Shown: positions 11,270-21,302 of the stretch, in pieces
How positions within the stretch are numbered: the stretch's first letter is position 1
How the letters are laid out: each line of letters opens with the position of its first letter
DNA from: Semisulcospira habei
Taxonomy: Eukaryota; Mollusca; Gastropoda; Semisulcospiridae
Reading direction: 5' to 3'
Length of the DNA: 64,000 nt
NCBI GenBank assembly: GCA_036245525.1
Contig: BTPG01000007.1
Coordinates: forward strand, 119,970,132 to 120,034,131
Notes under the pieces: generated by a model
Told to the model about the DNA's origin: nothing
What the model saw: only the letters and a program-made list of their open reading frames with translations
Databases searched by the model: none
Made by a program: the position numbers and the translations under genes

Positions 11270-12106
11270 TGACCCTTGTGATTAGTCAACTAAATTAGTT
11301 TGCATAGGAAGGTCTTATCATCAGCTATCAATGTACCAAATTTGGTTGAAAAATTTGGGATTACCTACAATTTTATTTTTAAAAAATCAGCATTTTACAC
11401 ACATTTGCCAGCCTCTTGTGACCCGTGAGCTTTCCAAGGGGTCATCCAAATAAGTATGCATAGATAGGTCTTACCATCAGGTATCTCTGTACCAAATTTG
11501 GGTTTAAAGTTGTGAATAGTTTTTGAGAAAACACACCTTTTGTCAAAATATGGCCATTTTGGACCTATTTCCTGAGCTCTCGTGACCTTTCTGAGGGGTC
11601 ATCCAAATTAGTATGCATAGATAGGTCTTGCCATCAGATATCTCTGTACCAAGCAAGTTTGGGTTTGAAGTTGTGAATAGTATTTGAAAAAAAAAACATC
11701 TTTTGTCAAAATATGGCTATTTTTCACCTATTTCCTGAACTCTTGTGACCCTTGACCTGTCCGAGGGATCAACCAAATTTGTACGTATAGAAAGGTCTTA
11801 CCATCAGGTATCTTTGTACCAAGTTTGGGTTTGAAGTTGTGAATAGTATTTGAGAAAAAATAAATTATGTCAAAATATAGCTATTTTTGACCCATTTCCT
11901 GATCCCCTGTTACCTTGACCTTTGTGAGAGGTCACTCAAATTGGTATGTTTAGAAAGGTCTAACCCCAAAGTATCCTTGGGCCAAGTTTGAAGAATGTAG
12001 CTTGAATAGTCTCCGAGAAAATGCCAATGTTAAAGTTTACCACGGAGGACAGACCAACGACCACCGGCCCAAAACATCACTTTTGCTTCACACGCGAGCC
12101 AAAAAT
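11120..12106 (+). mobile_element. Tandem-repeat element, copy 1
   Basis: Five diverged units of 155-170 bp repeat the phrases aggtcttaccatcaggtatc, ttgtgaatagt and gtcaaaatatggc, with spacing judged from the aggtctta motif at about 11309, 11465, 11621, 11791 and 11955. It begins near ttgtatgaccgat and ends cttttgcttcacacgcgagcc. Copies lie at 24895-26757 and, inverted, at 55976-56965. There is no coding capacity. A 37-base C run (11232-11268) sits in the first unit. Confidence 0.7.
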
Positions 12107-12220
12107 AGTCCCTCATGGCTGAGGAAACTGCTAGGGATGAACCCATGACTGTGGAGGGAATTCTATCAGGTCTGAGTTTACCTCCCTACATACAGTTTAT
12201 TTTTTCATGTGATAATATAA

Positions 12221-12374
12221 GTTATTGGTCGGAGGGGTTCGCTACACGGACCTTTGTAGGCCTGAGGGAGGTCAAAGGAATCATTGTACCCCGACGGCCT
12301 GAGGGGTACAATGATTCCTTTGACCTCCCGAAGGCCTACAAAGGTCCGTGTAGCGAACCCCTCTGACCAATAAC
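12221..12374. repeat. 154-bp near-perfect hairpin
   Basis: The left arm gttattggtcggagggg... (12221-12292) and right arm ...cccctctgaccaataac (12302-12374) are nearly exact reverse complements around a loop of about 9 bases. The structure would extrude as a long cruciform. It is a foldback/MITE-like element with no coding meaning. Confidence 0.85.
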
Positions 12375-13470
12375 GTATTTGTTTTCCTTCCTCCGTTTAT
12401 TGTTTAGAAAAATTCCGGTTTATGAAGACGGCCGCTTCTGTGGCGGATAGGTGACACCATTGAATATGCATGTTCTGCCGGGGATTCCCAGGCTGTGACG
12501 TAGCATGATTCCGTGTCAGAAGCGCAAGTTTCGCGAGTAAAAAGCTACTAATCTTGACTTGTGTACAGAATGATTCAAGCTGCAATGTCTACAAAAGGTC
12601 GTTAAAGTATGACAGTGACAGTGCTTCTTGACTGCTGTGTGATTCAGAAAAATTAAGAACTTTTTGATGAAGCGATCGGCATTTGACCACTGATGTGACA
12701 GCTTGTGCAAGTTAGCATGGTGCCTCGTGCTTTTAGATTCAAGAGTGACAGAAGGGGCTGGATGGCTTCGAGTGTGCAGCGGATTGTCGTTGTTATATCC
12801 TAAAGTGTCATGTGTGTTGGGATATCTGGCGGGGAATACCAAAACAAAACGTTCGTTGTTAACAGCAGGACTAGTGCTGAGATGGATTTTAAGGTAAGAT
12901 TTTATGTTTACAGCGTAGACATGATGTCAGATAGTCTTCGAAAATTCGGGAGATGTTTTTCTTCAGATAGTCCCGCATTGAGCGACGTGAAAATTTGGCA
13001 ATAGCGTGCTTTGTGTATAGTGTTGCTGGGTGTGTATTTTCGTTTTAGTTATTGAATTTGTTGCTCTGTGCTGTGGTGAAATTGTGGCATGTTGCCTGTT
13101 GGTGGTTGAGCAGACGAAAGTCTGCTGCCGGTTTGCAAGGATTGTGTCTCTGATTGGTTTTTTAAAAAACTCGGAAGCTATTTTTGTTCCGTGGTTTCCC
13201 GAACTTTGAAAATGTCTCGGTGGAAGGCTTTTGCTGTTTGCGCTGTGTAATTAGTGGTGAAATATTGTTTAGTTGGCTCCTTACGTCGTAAAAAATAAGG
13301 CAGATGATGTGTATTACGTCAAATAGGACTACTTTAGTGCGTTTTTTTCTGCTATTTTGTCGAACCGAGTTGCTATCAAGACTCGAAAACGAGGTCGTAA
13401 CGCGTCATCGAGAGGGCTATAAAACGTCCGCCATTTTTCGCTACAGTGGTTTTTATATCACGGTCACATG
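12375..13470. other. CpG-containing intron stretch, no gene identified
   Basis: About 1.1 kb without a recognised repeat. It is unlike its AT-rich surroundings. An ATG GAT TTT AAG/gtaaga sequence at 12882-12893 mimics a short first exon with a good donor, but no downstream plus-strand exon is found. Confidence 0.4.
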
Positions 13471-14402
13471 CAGAGATGTTTACCCCCCCAAAAAAAATGG
13501 AGTAATGGGCTATGCCAGAAAGAGTAATCTTGGGTAAAAAGAGTAATGCTTTCTGTCAGCAAATTTGATCGTTCTCAAATGCAATCTCACTCAACAAGTT
13601 CTTACAAAGCCTTGCAGTTTTTATTTGCACTCGAAATGAGATACAAGTGCAAAAGAAAAAAAAAATCACTGTGTTAATTCAGGCATGCCTCCCCTCAATT
13701 TGAAGTTTAAGGATTAGCTATTTGAAATTTCAGTAATACTATTAAAATTTCAGTAATACTATTACTATTGTTACCTATTATTTCTGCACTGTGTTTTTAT
13801 ATTGTGCCTTTTATATTAGCACGAGCGCAAAAATAAAAATGACACACACACACATCACTGACCAGGACACATAGTTTGCACATCTCTGTAATGGGTTAAA
13901 TAATGGTTGGGCGCCCCCCCCCCCCCCTCCTCTACTTTATTTTTTAATTTTTTTTAAAAACTTGCACATGGCGAAATTTTCTGATCATTGCACTTAGGTC
14001 CAACCAAGGAAAAGCAGGCACTGACAGGTTGGTTTAAATAAAGGGACGTAATCGAGCAAATTGTCCTAGTGTGCTTACTCCCCTTGTTATTGTTTTAATT
14101 TGACTAACTCCAAAATTTACTTTATTGCTAGATTTAAAAGGCAACTAATATTAATGATAAATTAAGAAATCATATAAATTATTATTTTATGTACTAATGT
14201 TGGATCTGGTCATGGACCCGGTTATGTTTTGAAGTAGGATTTTGTTTGATCACTTTCTAAGAAAAAAGCAGATTGGAATATGATTTCAAAAATCGTAGTT
14301 TTTGTTTTAAATAATCGTAATAGTGTGAAAAAATCGTAGTGGCGTAATCTATGCCAAAAATCGTAAGCAATTACTCCAAAATCGTAAGGGTAAACATCTC
14401 TG
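13471..14402 (+). mobile_element. 932-bp element, CAGAGATGTTTACCC ends, TSD CACATG
   Basis: Terminal inverted repeats CAGAGATGTTTACCC / GGGTAAACATCTCTG are flanked by CACATG (13465-13470, 14403-14408). It is non-coding and AT-rich, with a C tract near 13914. A near-identical copy lies at 29846-30778. It is a non-autonomous DNA transposon; the 6-bp duplication argues against hAT (8 bp) and Tc1/mariner (TA). Confidence 0.85.
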
Positions 14403-14609
14403 CACATGGTACAGTTTGCGCTAAATTTACTGGTCGTGTGACGTAGGGAGGAAAACAATGTTAATTGTTATTGTGATTATATTTCACATGCTCACTATAA
14501 ATAACTTCATAGTCAAGTCATGTTTGTTTAAATGCTGTGCACCTACTGGCGGGGTCATATGAAAGGTCAGCTTCCACCAACATCATTTGTTATTGAGTAA
14601 AATAATAAT

Positions 14610-15055
14610 TAAATTACGGTATTTATAATGCGCTTATCTTATAATAATTATAACTCTAAGCGCGCACTCACAACTCGCGCACGCTTTAGACAATGACTCA
14701 CATATCACAAATATATTACGACAGTCAGCTTGGGGTGGGGAGTGTGGTGATGTTATAGTGCTAGAACTGTTAAAGAGGCGAGTTTTGAGGGCGGACTGGA
14801 AGGAGGAGAGTGTTTCTGATGGAGAGAGAGTGTTCCAGGTGGATGGACCGTAGACGTAGAAGGAGCCGAAAGTGCTGAGTTTGGTGTGGGGGGATGTGGA
14901 GGCGGAGCAGAGGGAGCGGTGAGGAGTGAAGGGGTAAAGTAAGTTGGAGATATAGGCAGGAGCGTAGTTGTTCAGGGATTTGTAGCAGAGAGACAGAATC
15001 TTGTATTGGATGCTTTGGGGGATGGGGAGCCAGTGAAGGAGTTTGAGCAAGCTGA
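14610..15055 (-). mobile_element. L2/CR1-type LINE 3' end fragment
   Basis: Read on the minus strand it encodes KLLHWLPIPQSIQYKILSLC and further CYKSLNNYAP and LSTFGSF sequence, the C-terminal tail of an L2/CR1-type ORF2. It ends in gcgcttat/taaatacc and an ATT-rich tail near 14610. The same family occurs at 45999-46450 (plus) and 61575-64000 (minus). Confidence 0.8.
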
Positions 15056-15761
15056 GAAATGGTACGGTTATTTTGAAGCGAACAAAGTAGGCTTTTTGCA
15101 GGGGCCTGTGAGTTGGAATGTCAATCCACAAGCCTACAAGTCAATATCAGCACTGTTACAATACACATTGTGTAGTGTAAAGCTAAAAGTGCTGAGATCG
15201 CGGTGATGAATGTTGTAAGCATGTGGTACAGATGCGCATTTGCACACATACACACTCAATTCTCATGAGCAATTCCATCTGCGCAAGAGTTTCTGCCAAG
15301 TTTAAGAATAGTCAATTGTGGCCACCTAGAGATTACATGATCGCACAGTAAACTGACTTGAAAATGAGATGTGGACACAGTGGGATAGACAGTGTGACCT
15401 TTGTTACAGATTGTTCACAAAGCTGGCAACCCCATGGCACGTCCATTATTGCATAATAAGATATTGGGCTTTGAGTGTGTGTGGCAAGTGTGGAGCAAGC
15501 TTGAGTGCGCCAGTCTGGCCATGGTTTGAGGTATTTTTGCCATTTCTGGCTCCAATACACTGACCAACGTTCAGCGGGTGGCCGTAGAATCCAGGTACTT
15601 TATATAATACATACTGTCTGAGCAACGTGAATGTGACCGTAAACGCCAGGTGACAGTAAAACTCAGTGACCTTTCATAGCAGGTTCTACTATACAGCCAA
15701 ACCTGACTAAAACAGTGACACAAGGGAACATTATATGAAGAATCACCATCAACATTGGAAC
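15056..15761. other. Intron sequence, nothing recognised
   Basis: No coding or RNA gene is seen. It contains one ttctcatgagc palindrome (15257-15268), a short motif repeated elsewhere in the window. Confidence 0.4.
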
Positions 15762-16236
15762 CATATGGCGTTGAGGCGCGTCCCCTGGATGGTGGATAGG
15801 GGGTCCCTCGCGAGAGGGGTGCACCGAATGAAATAAGCAGACCCCGACAGAAAACCCCACGTCCTCCTAGTAAGGGGGTTGTGCGTGGGGGTAGCTTCCC
15901 CACCCTGCAAATAACGAAATAGCTACAAAAACACCGACGAATAGACAAACAGCAATTCCTTTCCTGGAGGAGGAAGGTTCTTCTACTAGAAGATTTATGA
16001 CGTCGTCTGGTGAAAGCCGGAAAGTCTTCGGAAGCCACAGGACCAAGCCGCCTCTCTCTATCTAGGGACACAATCATGGGCACATGGAATGTCAAGACTG
16101 TGTACCAGAGCGGCAAGGCCGCCCAGATAGCAGTGGAAATGCAAAAGTACAAACTTTCCCTGCTAGGTATCAGTGAAGCCAGATGGACGCAGTCTGGCCA
16201 GAAAAGGCTGTTAAGTGGGGAGATGATTCTGTATTC
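15762..16236 (+). mobile_element. Old RTE LINE, segment 1: 5' UTR and endonuclease start
   Basis: The 5' UTR (gttgaggcgcgtcccctgg...) matches the inverted copy at 49092-48741. Coding sequence follows with MGTWNVKTVYQSGKAAQIAV and LSLLGISEARWTQSGQKR, the N-terminus of an RTE APE endonuclease. It is broken at TATTC (16232-16236) by an inserted element and resumes at 17482. Confidence 0.85.
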
Positions 16237-17481
16237 CAGTTAGCCTCCAAACTCGAGTTTGCACTGCCGTGAACCTAAAGGGAGCATGAGCATCGCGCTA
16301 TTCTACGGCTGTTCTACGCCGCAGTGCCGGGACGGTCGTCCAATCGCACGTGTTGACAGCCATGGGTATTTTGTTTTGGGCTCGGTGGTCGCGATTTTAT
16401 CCTGGCTGCGTAAACATAGCAGCATAGAGGCAACACTAGCCACCAAGATACATACAGTACATTTAGCTTCTCACAAGCCCACGCACTCTGCGCGGAACTC
16501 ATGAAGATCTATGCCTCTTGGGGAGTTTTGTCTTTGGTTATGGGCGAAAATTGCTAGGCAGTGAATGCCATCCGTCTGATGTAAAAACAAGAATGTATTT
16601 ATCCTCGTGAAAGTATGCGGTAACGGTGGAATGAATGTTTCTTGATAGGTTCATTTGTCTCTGTGCACATCAGACGGAACAGAGAACCTTCTGCCATACC
16701 ATCTGATGGCAGTTCCGATGAAAGCGGCTTTTGAGGCTGGCTAAAGCCTTGTACTGTCCCCAGCCCTCAGCCAAATAATAGTCCTATCCAAGCCCATTAA
16801 TTTTTAGTATGTATTTTTAATTTGTAACCTGGCTTTTAAATTTCTGACCGTATATGTGCCTCAGCAGATCCAAGTATATTCCATAGTGAACCCGAATCTG
16901 TCTTTAACAGAAAGATAGAGGGCGGGAAAGTGTGTTTATTTATATGGTCATTGATGTACGGATACTGAAAAACAAAAGAAACGGCTGAAACTCACTGCAA
17001 ACCACAATAGCGCATCTCCCTCCCTTTCCCCCACTCAGCCTGGAAATTAAAATTGTGTGAACTGAAAAAGCAAAACTTATGCACAGATTCTCATGGGTCA
17101 CGTTCCTGTAACTTGCGTGGCGGACGCTTGTGGATCTATGCCTTTTCTCATCTGTAGAAAGGACCACTATCACACTGTCCGAGATAGACTCAATGATAAA
17201 CACCTCCTGCCTGGAATAAACATATATCCTCATGACACCCGCAGATACGAAAGCTCATGAGAATCCTGACTCTTGCCTGCCTCTATCATTATGCTGGTCC
17301 TTACAAAGAAGAAGCTGCGCGAGCCGATTCAGTGACTGCCTTCCATAGTGTATTAGACGCGATGACAGCAATTATAAACAAACCGCTCGGCTGAAAAATG
17401 GGGACCGAAACCGAGAAGAGCGCGCGCTCACATTCCATCGAATCAAAATGATTAGGCTTTTCGGAGTCTGAGTTAGAACTG
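16237..17481 (+). mobile_element. CAGTT-ended element, copy 1 (TSD TATTC)
   Basis: A 1,245-bp insertion inside the RTE endonuclease. It runs from CAGTTAGCCTCCAAACTCGA to GAGTCTGAGTTAGAACTG with TATTC on both sides (16232-16236, 17482-17486). The RTE frame reads through when it is removed. No transposase is seen. A second, inverted copy lies at 19228-21147. It is probably a non-autonomous DNA transposon, superfamily unassigned. Confidence 0.75.
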
Positions 17482-17797
17482 TATTCAGGTCATGAAGAGG
17501 AGAATGCCCCCATACAGATGGTGTAGCACTCATGCTGTCACCAGTGGTACAGAAAGCGCTGATGGGCTGGGAACCTCTGGGGCGAAGAATTATCACAGCA
17601 GCCTTTAGAACCAGAAAAAAGATCAAACTCAACGTCATCCAGTGCTATGCGCCCACCAATGACAGTGACTTGGAAGAGAAACAAGAATTGTACGACCGAC
17701 TCCAGAGTGCTGTGGACAAATGTACGGAGCGAGACATCATCATCATGGGCGATTTTAATGCCAAAATAGGGGAGGACAACACCGGATATGAAGAGGT
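17482..17797 (+). mobile_element. Old RTE LINE, segment 2: endonuclease
   Basis: Continues the endonuclease of segment 1, with LSPVVQKALMGWEPLG, then the catalytic-region motif IIIMGDFNAKIGEDNTGYEE. It is interrupted at GGATATGAAGAGGT by a SINE-like insertion. Confidence 0.85.
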
Positions 17798-18186
17798 TTT
17801 AATGATTGTACATTGCTTAACGTCCCGACAGCAACAAGGCTTTCTCAGGACGTGCCTGCACTGCTTGTGAAAAAAAAAAAAAATAAATAAACAGAATATT
17901 GAATGTATGTCGCCAGCCGGTCAAATACGTTAAATAAACCTACAACATGGGGCTTAAATAAAGCTAAGACCATCGAGCAACACACATCCAACATCAAGAG
18001 GTACAGGCAGTGCAGACAGTAGGGAGAGTTTTAAAAAGGCAAATACAGGTGAATGGACAAAGGGTAGACAGAAACATATGCCCCAGAAGAGAGAAAAACC
18101 CACCCTGTGGGGCTGACCAGGGTGACCCTGGGAACTAAAAAATACCTAACCCCACCCAAGTCCCCCAGGGCAGACCCGGGTGGGGT
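17798..18186 (+). mobile_element. SINE-like element with (GATT) end, copy 1
   Basis: A 389-bp insertion with 14-bp target duplications GGATATGAAGAGGT (17784-17797 and 18187-18200). As read here it starts tgattgtacattgcttaacg and ends cagacccgggtggggt. Related copies are at 32739, 35846 and 54764 (inverted). No tRNA-type A or B box is obvious. The long variable duplication and simple-repeat end indicate LINE-driven insertion, the (GATT)/(AATC) side being the 3' tail. Confidence 0.85.
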
Positions 18187-18370
18187 GGATATGAAGAGGT
18201 GATGGGGAGAGATAGGGACTAGGGGAGATGAGTGAGAACGGGGAGAGGTTTGTAGACTTTTGTGCTCTAAACAGACTTGTCATTGGAGGCAGTATCTTCC
18301 CACACAGAAGAATACACAAAGCAACTTGGGTCTCACCTGACCATACTACAGAGAACCAAATAGACCATAT
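18187..18370 (+). mobile_element. Old RTE LINE, segment 3: endonuclease
   Basis: The endonuclease continues with ENGERFVDFCALNRLVIGGS and HTTENQIDHI. It is interrupted at TAT (18368-18370) by a TIR element; an 18-bp piece (19210-19227) separates that from the next insertion. Confidence 0.8.
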
Positions 18371-19209
18371 TGTGACCCTCTCTCACGAAACCAGTCTTAA
18401 CTCGCAGGGAGCCGATCAACACTACACGCAATAATATGTGGTGGGGGTCAAACTGGGACATTTTCACTTTTTTGCATAAATGTATTCTACATACACCAAA
18501 GTATCGTATGGTTAAAATATTTATCATGAAAAATGCCATTAAATAGGTTAAAAATGATTTTAAAAGTCTGAGCTTGGCCCCAATTATGCTGCACACAGAA
18601 ACTTCACAGGCTGTTTTCTCAAAATGGCTGCCAGAGGCTTTAACAACTTTAAACACTAACAACTTCTACAATTTTTACACTACAGCATACAGTCAGATAT
18701 CAGAATAATCAGCAAACATTGTAGGGTCCGTGGCGCAGTGGTTAAGGCGCCTGCCACCAATGCTAAAGGTGCGAGGTTCGATTCCGGGTTCCGGCGTCGG
18801 ATTTTTCTCCTCTAGTAAGTGTCACCGTTAATTCGGGCGGAACGTCGGGGGTTCTTTCTCCGGGTACTCCGGCTCTTCCTCCCCCTCCACTTTGGTATCA
18901 GTTTCAGCCAACTTAATAAAATTTCAAATACAAAACGATTTCCAAATACCGTCAGTAGCTCGCTTGAGCTTGCCCTTAGCACCACGTGAATGTTCTGTGT
19001 TTACGTACAGTGTGTGAGTGAATGCGTGTGATTCACGTGAGCGTGCTTGTTGGGTTCAGTTCGCGGCTACATTCTGCGCATTGAGTTATATTATAAATAT
19101 GAGAAATGCGCCATATAAATGCTATGCATTAGTTGTCAGAAATGTATATATGTCAAAACATCCAAAACATCCATGCGAGTTAAGACTGATTTTGTGAGAG
19201 AGGGTCACA
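18371..19209. mobile_element. 839-bp TIR element (36-bp TIRs, TSD TAT)
   Basis: Left TIR TGTGACCCTCTCTCACGAAA (18371 on) and its reverse complement at 19209 match over about 36 bases with two mismatches. TAT flanks both sides (18368-18370, 19210-19212), and removing the element restores the RTE sequence. It carries a tRNA-derived SINE. No transposase is seen. Confidence 0.8.
18724..19131 (+). mobile_element. tRNA-derived SINE
   Basis: The head has a pol III A box (TGGCGCAGTGG, 18731-18741) and B box (GGTTCGATTCC, 18775-18785), followed by a body with ctccgggtactccggctc, a pattern like the conserved cores of some metazoan SINEs. It ends near gcgccatataaatgctatgc. The acceptor stem does not close, so it is not a functional tRNA gene. 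Duplications were not resolved. Confidence 0.7.
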
Positions 19210-19227
19210 TATTTGCATTAGCAAGAA

Positions 19228-21147
19228 CAGTTCTAACTCAGACTCCGAAAAGCCTAATCATTTTGATTCGATGGAATGTGAGCGCGCGCTCTTCTCGGTT
19301 TCGGTCCCCTTTTTTCAGCCAAGCAGTTTGTTTATAATTGCTGTCATCGCGTCTAATACACTATGGAAGGCAGTCACTGAATCAGCTCGCGCAGCTTCTT
19401 GTATGTAAGGACCAGCATAATGATAGAGGCAGGCAAGAGGCAGGATTCTCATGAGCGTTCGTATCTGCGGGCGCCATGAGGATCTATGTTTATTCCAGAC
19501 AGGAGGTGTTTATCATTGAGTGTATCTCGGACAGTGTGATAGTGGTCCTTTCTACAGATGAGAAAAGGCATAGATCCTCAAATGTCCGCCACGCAAGTTA
19601 CAGGAACGTGACCCATGAGAATCTGTGCCTAAGTTTTGCTTTTTCAGTTCACACAATTTTAATTTCCAGGCTGAGTGGGGGAAAGGGAGCGAGATCCGCT
19701 ATTGTGGTTTGCAGTGAGTTTCAGCCGTTTCTTTTGTTTTTCAGTAACCGTACATCAATGACCATATTATAAATGAACACACTTCCCCCCCCCCCCCCTC
19801 CCCCTCTTTTGTTCTGGTAAAGACAGTCGGGTTCACTACGGAATATACTTGAATCTGCTGAGGCACATATAATTCTGAAAACTCAGAAATTTAAAAAAGC
19901 CAGGTTACAAATTTAAAATATATACTGACACAGTTCTCCAAAAAGCCTAATCATTTTCATTCGATGGAAACATGTGAGCTCTATCTATTCAGTCTGTTTA
20001 TGTCCCCTTTTTTTCAGCAGAGCGCTTTGTTTATAATTGCTGTCAACGCGTCTATTACACTATGGAAGGCAGTCAGTGAATCAGCTCGCGTAGCTTCTTT
20101 TATGTAAGGACCAGCGTAATGATAGAGCCAGGCAAGAGGCATGATTCTCATTAGTTTTTGCATCTGCGGGCGCCATGAGGATCTATGTTTATTCCAGACT
20201 GACAGAAGGTGCGTATCAGTGAGTGTATCTAATTCAGTGTGATAGTGGCCCTTTCTACTGATGAGAAAAGGCATAGATCCTCAGAAGTCCGTCATGCAAG
20301 TTACAGGATCGTGACTCATGAGAATCTGTGCCTAAGTTTTGCTTTTTCAGTTCACACAATTTTAATTTCCAGGCTGAGTGGGGGAGGGTGAAGGGAGATG
20401 CGCTTATTGTGGTTTGCAGTAAGTTTCAGCTGTTTCTTTTGTTTTTCAGTAACCGTACATCAATGACCATATAAATGAACACACTTTCACGCCCTCTATC
20501 GTTCTGTTAAAGACAGATTCGGGTTCACGCACATTATTATACGGGCAGAAATTTAAAAGCCAGGTTACAAATTAAAATATTTACTAAAATGGGCTTGGAT
20601 AGGGCTATTATTTGGTTGAGGGCTGGGGACAATACAAAGCTTTAGCCAGCCTTGAAGGCCGCTTTCATCGGAACTGTCGTCAGATGGTATGGCAGAAGGT
20701 TCTCTGTTCCGTCTGATGTGCAGAGACAAATGAACCTATCAAGAAACATTCATTCCACCGTTACCGCATACTTTAACGAGGATAAATATATTCTTGTTTT
20801 TACATCAGACGGATGGCATTCACTGCCTAGCAATGTTCGCCCATAACCAAAGACAAAACTCCCCAAGAGGCATAGATCTTCATGAGTTCCGCGCAGAGTG
20901 CGTGGGCTTGTGACAAGCTACATGTACTATATGTATCTTGGTGGCTAGTGTTGCCTCTATGCTGCTATGTTTACGCAGCCGGGATGAAATCGGGACCACC
21001 GAGCTCAAAACAAAACACCCATGGCTGTCAACACATGCGATTGGACGATCGTCCCGGCACTGCAGCGTAGAATAGCCGTAGAATAGCGCGATGCTCATGC
21101 TCCCTTTAGGTTCACGGCAGTGCAAACTCGAGTTTGGAGACTAACTG
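19228..21147 (-). mobile_element. CAGTT-ended element, copy 2, with internal duplication
   Basis: An inverted relative of 16237-17481, from CAGTTCTAACTCAGACTCCG (19228) to GAGTTTGGAGACTAACTG (21147), with AGAA on both sides (19224-19227, 21148-21151). It is longer because a segment of about 700 bp is repeated in tandem (19228-19928 and 19929-20600; both contain aaaagcctaatcatttt and the atgaggatctatgtttattc block). No coding sequence. Confidence 0.75.
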
Positions 21148-21302
21148 AGAAATTTAGAAGATCCCTTCTAGATGTTCGAGTGAGGAGGGGAGCAGATGTC
21201 GCCTCAGACCACCATCTGCTTACCTTAAGAATAAAGCTCAAGTTAAAGAAAAGCCACACAGAGACAAGAAGACAGTGCTATAATGTAGGCCTCCTGAGAG
21301 AG
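21148..21302 (+). mobile_element. Old RTE LINE, segment 4: endonuclease C-terminus
   Basis: Encodes KFRRSLLDVRVRRGADVASD followed by HHLLTLRIKLKLKK, the RTE endonuclease end with the SDHH motif. It stops at CTCCTGAGA (21291-21299), where the I-type LINE begins, and CTCCTGAGA reappears at 40216. Confidence 0.85.

Noticed and set aside
12115..12366. An 83-codon open frame beginning MAEETARDEPMTV
   Set aside because: Most of it lies in the two arms of a DNA hairpin, so the frame is a by-product of the palindrome.
17482..17797. A host endonuclease gene (craniofacial development protein 2-like in many databases)
   Set aside because: Those annotations are RTE endonucleases; here the sequence sits in a recognisable RTE with RT and 3' end downstream.
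18724..18800. A tRNA gene on the plus strand
   Set aside because: A and B boxes are good, but the 5' ggg tccg has no complementary acceptor strand and a long SINE body follows directly. It is a tRNA-derived SINE head.
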